Shown here: positions 1 through 5,570 of the stretch, one piece after another
Layout of the letters: every line of letters begins with the position of its first letter
Position numbering within the stretch: the stretch's first letter is position 1
Source of the DNA: Nocardioides sp.
GTDB taxonomy: Bacteria > Actinomycetota > Actinomycetes > Propionibacteriales > Nocardioidaceae
Direction of reading: 5' to 3'
Assembly: GCA_003519585.1 (NCBI GenBank)
Contig: DOWL01000206.1
Coordinates: 48,707 to 54,276 of the forward strand
Length of the DNA: 5,570 nucleotides
Notes under the pieces: generated by a model
Databases searched by the model: none
Told to the model about the DNA's origin: nothing
Seen by the model: the letters and a program-made list of their open reading frames with translations, nothing else
Made by a program: the position numbers and the translations under genes

Positions 1-30
1 GATAGGTCACCGCCGCCCGGAGCGACTCCC

Positions 31-384
31 TCAGTCAGGCGCGTAGCCGACCATCTCGTGCAGCCGGGAACGCCGGGTGCCGGCCGCCGGGGCGGCGGGC
101 GGACGCTCGGGTGGGGGCTCGTAGGTCGCGCCGGCCACGATGCCCTCGGCCATGCCGTAGAGCAGTGGCAGCGCACCGGCGACGACGCCGCCGACCTGGT
201 TGATGTTGGCCACGCCCTCGCGGATCGGTTCGGCGTTGCGCTTGATGTCCCAGACGATGTCGGCGCACTCCTCCAGATCGCCGGCGACCCGGGTGAGCTG
301 ACCGCCCACGACATAGAGGTAGAAGGCCAAACCGGCGATCAGCAGCACGATGTCGACGACGGACAGCACCACGAGTGTCGTCAT
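31..384 (-). CDS. Small single-pass membrane protein 5 of the array, with proline-rich tail, unknown function
   Basis: A 117-residue protein, the longest of the array. A transmembrane helix fills about residues 3-27 right after the start (Asp11 lies inside it). The following segment, LTRVAGDLEECADIV at 30-44, lines up without gaps with residues 30-44 of protein 2 (LRAVAGTLDGVIAGV), and GVANIN at 57-62 lines up with GLASVN at the same positions there. Two features are special: a further weakly hydrophobic stretch at about 64-85, possibly another helix or membrane-surface segment, and a Pro/Ala-rich then basic C-terminus (89-117, PPPERPP and TRRSR) that looks disordered and could bind partners. 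The ATG at 384 overlaps the previous stop (ATGA) and follows AAGG by seven bases. It ends 30 bases from the left edge, so further array members or other cox genes may lie beyond. Confidence 0.82.
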   Translation of the reverse strand: MTTLVVLSVVDIVLLIAGLAFYLYVVGGQLTRVAGDLEECADIVWDIKRNAEPIREGVANINQVGGVVAGALPLLYGMAEGIVAGATYEPPPERPPAAPAAGTRRSRLHEMVGYAPD

Positions 385-692
385 GAGCGCACCTTCCCGA
401 GGACCCGACCGAGGAACAGGTGATGCTCGAGGCCTTCGGCCAGCACCGCCTCGACCCCGGCCGCCGTGGTCGCGATCAGGGCAGTGTCATCGGTGTTGGT
501 CTTGGCCTGGCGGAGGGTCTCCTTCACGGTGACCACGCGGCGTTCGATGGTGCGGACCTCCACGACCAGGATGGTCAGCAGCGCAGCTACGGCCAGCACG
601 ATGACGAAGCCACCGATCACCGCGCCCCACCACAGCGACTCCTGGGTGTCGGTGAGCATGGCCGTTGCTGGATGAACAGAGCCTGCGTGCAT
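381..692 (-). CDS. Small single-pass membrane protein 4 of the array, unknown function
   Basis: A 103-residue protein with a polar N-terminus (1-19), a hydrophobic helix at about 20-44 (WWGAVIGGFVIVL and on), then charged RTIERR and a helical tail. Residues 45-85 align without gaps to 40-80 of protein 3, with about 13 identities in 41 by hand, the clearest being TL-x-x-A-x-TNT and the later TT. Protein 4 has TALIATTA where the others have the (L/A)(A/S)xx(N/D) core. The tail ends in LEHHLFLGRVLGKVRS, where His90/His91 are unusual for the array. The ATG at 692 is one base past the previous stop and has GGGAGG five bases upstream. An internal ATG at 659 would remove 11 residues but has no good ribosome binding site. 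The stop overlaps the next start (ATGA). Function unknown. Confidence 0.82.
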   Translation of the reverse strand: MHAGSVHPATAMLTDTQESLWWGAVIGGFVIVLAVAALLTILVVEVRTIERRVVTVKETLRQAKTNTDDTALIATTAAGVEAVLAEGLEHHLFLGRVLGKVRS

Positions 693-693
693 G

Positions 694-969
694 TCAGCCT
701 CCCAGTCGCTTCCGGCCCCGGGTGAGCCCGGCGATGACCACGGTGGCGTGGTCGATGGTGGTGTTGAGCTGGCTCAGGCCGGCGGTGTTGGTCACCGCGC
801 GCTGGAGCGTGTCGTCGATCGTCGCGGCCTGACGGCCGATCCGGTGCGCGAGCAGCAGGATCGGCACCACCAGCGCGACCACCACCAGCACGACGACGAT
901 CGTGATCACGTAGCCGACCTTCCAGCCGGTCGTCGACCCGGTGTCGAGTGCGATCAGGAGCGCGCTCAT
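694..969 (-). CDS. Small single-pass membrane protein 3 of the array, unknown function
   Basis: A 91-residue protein with a short N-terminal stretch (1-17), then a long Val/Ile/Leu helix at about 18-41 ending in HRIGRQ, and a tail predicted to face the cytoplasm. The tail has DDTLQRAVTNT at 52-62 and GLSQLNTTI at 64-72, then a basic end (TRGRKRLGG). TL-x-x-A-x-TNT recurs in protein 4, and GLSQLNTTI lines up with GLASVNASL of protein 2, linking the two halves of the array. The start ATG at 969 overlaps the previous stop by four bases (ATGA). Only a weak Shine-Dalgarno-like sequence (GCGAGA) precedes it, so translation probably depends on ribosomes finishing gene 2. There is no cysteine and no enzyme motif. 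Function unknown; a structural or anchoring role is a guess from the operon. Confidence 0.82.
   Translation of the reverse strand: MSALLIALDTGSTTGWKVGYVITIVVVLVVVALVVPILLLAHRIGRQAATIDDTLQRAVTNTAGLSQLNTTIDHATVVIAGLTRGRKRLGG
698..703 (-). promoter_or_regulatory. Ribosome binding site deciding the start of small membrane protein 4
   Basis: GGGAGG lies five bases before the ATG at 692, inside the end of gene 3. The internal ATG at 659 lacks a comparable site, so the longer form is preferred. Confidence 0.7.
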
Positions 970-1193
970 ATCGTCTCGCAGAAGTCACGGACCGGCTTGA
1001 GGCTGGCGTTGACCGACGCGAGCCCGTCAGGCACCAGCGCCGTACGGTCGGCGACCACGCCGACTCCGGCGATGACGCCATCGAGGGTCCCCGCGACGGC
1101 GCGCAGGTGCAGGATCACCCGGATCAGGCCCAGGGCGGCCGCGGCGATGATCAGTGCGGCGATGACGAGTGTCACAACGGCGACGGCTGGCAT
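966..1193 (-). CDS. Small single-pass membrane protein 2 of the array, unknown function
   Basis: A 75-residue protein with a transmembrane helix at about residues 3-24, made almost only of Ala, Val, Ile and Leu, then Arg25, His29 and Arg31 and a helical tail predicted to lie in the cytoplasm. Residues 25-68 align without gaps to residues 24-67 of protein 1, with 16 identities in 44 by my hand count, including R-V, L, G, D, A-G, VPD-x-LA, A and V. It is therefore a paralogue of its neighbour. One cysteine (Cys72) sits near the C-terminus (DFCETI). The frame is open upstream to an ATG at 1355, but that would run deep into gene 1 and add a low-complexity non-membrane leader. The ATG at 1193, with a full AGGAGG eight bases upstream and a hydrophobic N-terminus, is much better. 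Its stop overlaps the next start (ATGA). Function unknown. Confidence 0.82.
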   Translation of the reverse strand: MPAVAVVTLVIAALIIAAAALGLIRVILHLRAVAGTLDGVIAGVGVVADRTALVPDGLASVNASLKPVRDFCETI

Positions 1194-1201
1194 CAGCGGT
1201 T

Positions 1202-1207
1202 CCTCCT
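1202..1207 (-). promoter_or_regulatory. Ribosome binding site deciding the start of small membrane protein 2
   Basis: A perfect AGGAGG lies eight bases before the ATG at 1193. It settles the choice between that ATG and the in-frame ATG at 1355, which would overlap gene 1 heavily. Confidence 0.8.
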
Positions 1208-1233
1208 CGACTGGCTCATCAGGCACATCCGGC

Positions 1234-1485
1234 TCACCCCAACAGCTTTCCGACGGACCCGGCGTACCGCACGGCACCGTTGGCGACGTCGGCGACGACC
1301 GCGTCGGTCGTGGCCAATGCGTCTGGTACGCCGTCCAGCTCGGCGGCGAGCGCACCGCCGCCGGCCAGGATGTCGTCGGCCGCCCCGCGGATGCGCTCCA
1401 ACGCCGCGAGCACCCGGTTGAGCAGCGCGACGAGCACGGGGACGACGACGAGCAGCAAGATGATGTTGCCGATCCACCACAACAT
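1234..1485 (-). CDS. Small single-pass membrane protein 1 of a five-gene array, unknown function
   Basis: An 83-residue protein I do not recognise. One strongly hydrophobic helix lies at about residues 3-22, right after the start (WWIGNIILLLVVVP). It is followed by arginines at 24, 31 and 33, so by the positive-inside rule the tail (about 24-83) should be cytoplasmic. The tail is rich in Ala, Gly, Val and Asp and looks helical. It contains VPDALATTDA at 53-62, nearly matched at the same place in the next protein (VPDGLASVNA). There is no cysteine, histidine or recognisable catalytic motif. The start is firm: ATG at 1485 in TGATG with the coxG stop, with a perfect AGGAGG six bases upstream. 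A role tied to CoxG or the CO dehydrogenase at the membrane is inferred from context only. The layout resembles DUF948/YtxG-like single-pass proteins, but I cannot confirm homology. Confidence 0.85.
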   Translation of the reverse strand: MLWWIGNIILLLVVVPVLVALLNRVLAALERIRGAADDILAGGGALAAELDGVPDALATTDAVVADVANGAVRYAGSVGKLLG

Positions 1486-2087
1486 CAGGCGCCTCCTCGG
1501 CTCGGGAACTGGGTGGGGTCGTAGGGCAGGAAGAACCTGCGGAACACGCGCACCAACGCCATCTGGGCGGCGCGGATGCCGATGGCGAGCCCGCTGGCCT
1601 CGCGGCGATCGAGGTGGTCGGTCGACTCGCCCCGCTCGGTCGCCTCGATGCGCTGCTGCATGTTCGTGGCGAACTGCTTCATCAGCACCGCGGTGACATC
1701 GGTGATCATCCCGCGGCCGTACTGTGCGGCCGCGCCGGAGATCTGCAGATCCTGGTCGACGGTGACCTTGGTGCCGCCACCGGATCCCGGAGCGAGCCGG
1801 GCGGTGACGGTCATCTCGACGTTGCCGCGCCCCCGACGATCCGAGCCCGAGGCATCGATGGCCACCCGCTGGTCCGCGTGGTCGCGCTCGACGACGTGGG
1901 CCTTGCCTGCGAACTCGAGCTTGACCGGCCCCATCCGCAGGTTGACCCGGCCGGCGTACTCGTCGTCGCCGAGGTCGTCGGTGATCTCTGCGCCGGGTAG
2001 GCAGGCGGCCACGTTGGGCACGTCCTGCACGAAGTCCCAGACCTTGTCGGGTGGCTGGGCCACCTCGAAGGTATTCGTCACGAGCAT
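1485..2087 (-). CDS. coxG: CoxG, SRPBCC/START-like CO dehydrogenase accessory protein
   Basis: A 200-residue protein of the CoxG family. Residues 1-148 form the lipid-binding SRPBCC fold, with family signatures CLPGAE at 29-34, the MGPVKLEFAGKA stretch at 52-63 and AAQYGRGMITDV at 120-131. A polar linker (about 149-163) leads to a C-terminal helix (164-188) with alanines, valines and arginines followed by FRRFFLPYD, which looks like an amphipathic membrane-binding segment. Work on mycobacterial CoxG supports a role in taking menaquinone from the membrane and presenting it to CO dehydrogenase; older genetics placed CoxG in membrane attachment of the enzyme. The ATG at 2087 is seven bases after the xdhC-type stop. 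Its AGGAGG lies inside the last codons of that gene with a rather long 12-base gap, so translation is probably coupled. Its own stop shares one base with the next start (TGATG). Confidence 0.93.
   Translation of the reverse strand: MLVTNTFEVAQPPDKVWDFVQDVPNVAACLPGAEITDDLGDDEYAGRVNLRMGPVKLEFAGKAHVVERDHADQRVAIDASGSDRRGRGNVEMTVTARLAPGSGGGTKVTVDQDLQISGAAAQYGRGMITDVTAVLMKQFATNMQQRIEATERGESTDHLDRREASGLAIGIRAAQMALVRVFRRFFLPYDPTQFPSRGGA
1492..1497 (-). promoter_or_regulatory. Ribosome binding site of small membrane protein 1
   Basis: A perfect AGGAGG lies inside the end of coxG, six bases before the ATG at 1485. Together with the TGATG junction it fixes the start of gene 1 and shows that the gene is coupled to coxG. 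Confidence 0.8.
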
Positions 2088-2094
2088 GGTGAGT

Positions 2095-3072
2095 TCAAGC
2101 CTCCTGACCGGTGAGGTACGACGTGGGGTCGGCCGCGAACCGGTCGCGACAGCCCACGCAACAGAAGTGGTACGCCGTCCCGTCGTGCTCGTGCATATGC
2201 GGCGACCAGCCCGCCTCCACGGTCACGGTCATGCCACAGACCGGGTCGATCGACGAGGAGGTGGCTGCCGGTTGGGGGATCCCGGCAGCCCCCTCCTCGC
2301 CGGTCGATCCCGACGGCCCGAACTCCCCGGCTGCACGCCGCTGCACGAGCTCGGCCAGCACCGCGACCGCGATCTCGCGGTGCGAGGTATGACCGAGGTC
2401 GAGGCCGACCGGGGTTCGGACCCGGTCGAGGTCGTCGCGGGGCACACCGCGCTCGGCGAGGTACTCCATCAGCGAGATGCCTCGCTTCTGGGAGGCGACC
2501 AGGCCGATGAACGCCGGCCGGGCGCGGGCGCAGAGCTCGAGCGCCTCCTCGTCGCCGTGGCCCTGGGTGGCCACCACGACCAGCGACCTCGGGGTGACGT
2601 CGTCGGGCTGCAGTTCGGGCAGGTCGGTCACCCGAGCGTTCCAGCCCAGGTCCTGGGCCAACCGCGCGAGCAGGTGGACCATCGGTGACCGGCCGACCAC
2701 GAGCAGATCGAGAACGGGTACGACGGGCTCGACGAACACTTGTAGCGCCCCCTCGCTCTGGCAGGACATCGGGACGTAGACCATCCCCTCCGGCATCACG
2801 GCTCCGGAGCTGCCGGGGTCGGTGGTGCCGAGGAAGAGGAGCTGCGGCTCGCGGGACTGGATCACCCGCTGGGCCTCGCGGATCACGACCGGCTCGGCGC
2901 ACGCTCCGCCGATGAAGCCGTAGACCTGGCCGTCGGCGGTCACCAGGGCGCGCGCGCCGGTCTGGCCGGAGGAGGGCGCCTGACGCCAGACGATCGTCGC
3001 GAGCGCGAACTCCTCGCCGCGATCGGCCAGCTCTCGGGCCCGCTCCAGGACCTCCCAGCTCTCCTCGCCCAT
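2095..3072 (-). CDS. XdhC/CoxF-family molybdenum cofactor maturation protein fused to a C-terminal YHS domain
   Basis: A 325-residue protein in three parts. Residues about 5-70 are an XdhC/CoxI-type N-terminal domain with the GGACAE variant of the family GGGCxE motif (Cys58, Glu60). Residues about 122-245 are the Rossmann-like XdhC C-terminal domain, whose nucleotide loop reads VVGRSPMV instead of the usual glycine-rich GAGHV. After a Gly/Ser/Pro-rich linker (251-273) comes a YHS domain (274-320) with DPVCGM (Cys279), HMHEH (292-296) and the pair Cys304/Cys308 of the YxFCxxxC pattern. XdhC proteins bind molybdenum cofactor and help deliver its sulfurated form to the apoenzyme; CoxF is the XdhC relative in CO dehydrogenase operons. 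YHS domains occur in heavy-metal ATPases and other metal-handling proteins. Inference: this protein matures the Mo-Cu site and the YHS part may handle copper. The ATG at 3072 follows AAGGGAG, 43 bases after coxL; no in-frame alternative looks better. Confidence 0.9.
   Translation of the reverse strand: MGEESWEVLERARELADRGEEFALATIVWRQAPSSGQTGARALVTADGQVYGFIGGACAEPVVIREAQRVIQSREPQLLFLGTTDPGSSGAVMPEGMVYVPMSCQSEGALQVFVEPVVPVLDLLVVGRSPMVHLLARLAQDLGWNARVTDLPELQPDDVTPRSLVVVATQGHGDEEALELCARARPAFIGLVASQKRGISLMEYLAERGVPRDDLDRVRTPVGLDLGHTSHREIAVAVLAELVQRRAAGEFGPSGSTGEEGAAGIPQPAATSSSIDPVCGMTVTVEAGWSPHMHEHDGTAYHFCCVGCRDRFAADPTSYLTGQEA
2100..2105 (-). promoter_or_regulatory. Ribosome binding site of coxG within the upstream gene
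   Basis: AGGAGG overlaps the last codons of the XdhC-YHS gene, 12 bases before the coxG ATG at 2087. This is longer than the usual 5 to 9 bases, so coupling to upstream translation, or a somewhat different coxG start, is possible. Confidence 0.55.
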
Positions 3073-3115
3073 GGCTCCCTTCCCTCTGCCTTACCGCTGG
3101 TCGCCTTAGGTGGCC

Positions 3116-5511
<2,396 letters not shown>

Positions 5512-5515
<4 letters not shown>

Positions 5516-5570
5516 GACTCCCCCCGCTGCTTCTTGGCCGCCCAGAGGACCGCCTTGACGATGTTCTGGT
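5512..5570 (-). CDS. coxS: Carbon monoxide dehydrogenase small (2Fe-2S) subunit, C-terminal end only
   Basis: Only the last 19 codons lie in the window; the gene runs off the right edge. The visible end starts QNIVKAV and finishes KKQRGES before a TGA at 5512-5514. QNIVKAV, normally preceded by GY, is the conserved C-terminal helix of the CoxS/XdhA-type [2Fe-2S] subunit of the molybdenum hydroxylase family, which carries electrons from the Mo site in CoxL to the FAD in CoxM. Its stop overlaps the GTG start of coxL by four bases (GTGA), the usual S-then-L order of cox operons, and its last codons supply the G-rich ribosome binding site for coxL. The ferredoxin and second iron-sulfur domains are outside the window, so identity rests on this short tail and on the neighbour. 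coxM is expected further right. Confidence 0.85.

Noticed and set aside
1..10. Possible GTG start of a further gene at the left edge
   Set aside because: Only about three codons would be in the window, with no way to support a coding call.
18..30. Possible terminator hairpin after small protein 5 (GGAG-CGA-CTCC)
   Set aside because: The stem is only four base pairs and has no following T-run; it could equally be part of a leader for the next gene off the left edge.
966..1355. Longer version of small protein 2 starting at the ATG at 1355
   Set aside because: It would overlap gene 1 by 122 bases and add a 54-residue leader of random-looking sequence; the ATG at 1193 has a perfect ribosome binding site and starts the membrane helix.
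691..1524. A 277-codon plus-strand frame opposite the small membrane genes
   Set aside because: The translation is compositionally biased (Asp, His, Gln, Arg, Thr, Ser) with no signatures, and the minus strand has five well-spaced genes with ribosome binding sites.
1576..2688. A 370-codon open frame on the plus strand opposite coxG and the XdhC-YHS gene
   Set aside because: It is a high-GC shadow: low-complexity Arg/Ser/Pro-rich translation with no domain, fully antisense to two well-supported genes.
3073..3115. Promoter or regulatory element in the 43-base gap between coxL and the XdhC-YHS gene
   Set aside because: I saw only a ribosome binding site and a repeated TAAGGC; no -10/-35 pair or meaningful hairpin.

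Overview
The window reads as one minus-strand operon (transcribed right to left) from a high-GC bacterium, most likely an actinobacterium. This rests on strong G/C bias at third codon positions, AGGAGG-type ribosome binding sites, start/stop overlaps and alanine/valine/arginine-rich proteins. The genus cannot be told from the sequence. No RNA gene, mobile element, CRISPR array or convincing terminator is visible, and no stretch over 45 bases lacks a gene.

Right part (5570 to 3116): the last codons of the small iron-sulfur subunit of aerobic carbon monoxide dehydrogenase (coxS) overlap by 4 bases with a complete large subunit, coxL. CoxL carries the form I active-site loop AYRCSFR, so this is a genuine Mo-Cu CO dehydrogenase rather than a form II or xanthine dehydrogenase-like relative. 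The medium FAD subunit gene coxM is not in the window and probably lies to the right.

Middle part (3072 to 1485): a CoxF/XdhC-type maturation protein fused to a C-terminal YHS metal-binding-type domain, then CoxG, a START-like protein with a C-terminal membrane-binding helix. Together they suggest active-site maturation (sulfur, perhaps copper) and electron delivery from the enzyme to membrane quinone.

Left part (1485 to 31): five consecutive small genes (83, 75, 91, 103 and 117 residues), each coding for a single-pass membrane protein with a predicted cytoplasmic helical tail. Hand alignment shows that they are diverged copies of one another, sharing a (L/V)(A/S)xx(N/D)-like core in the tail. 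I do not recognise the family. Because they are tightly coupled to coxG, they are the strongest candidates here for an undescribed part of the CO oxidation machinery, perhaps a membrane scaffold or docking platform for the dehydrogenase, CoxG or quinone.

Working model (inference): CoxL/CoxS/CoxM oxidise CO in the cytoplasm, the XdhC-YHS protein matures the Mo-Cu centre, CoxG passes electrons to quinone, and the five small membrane proteins organise the complex at the membrane.
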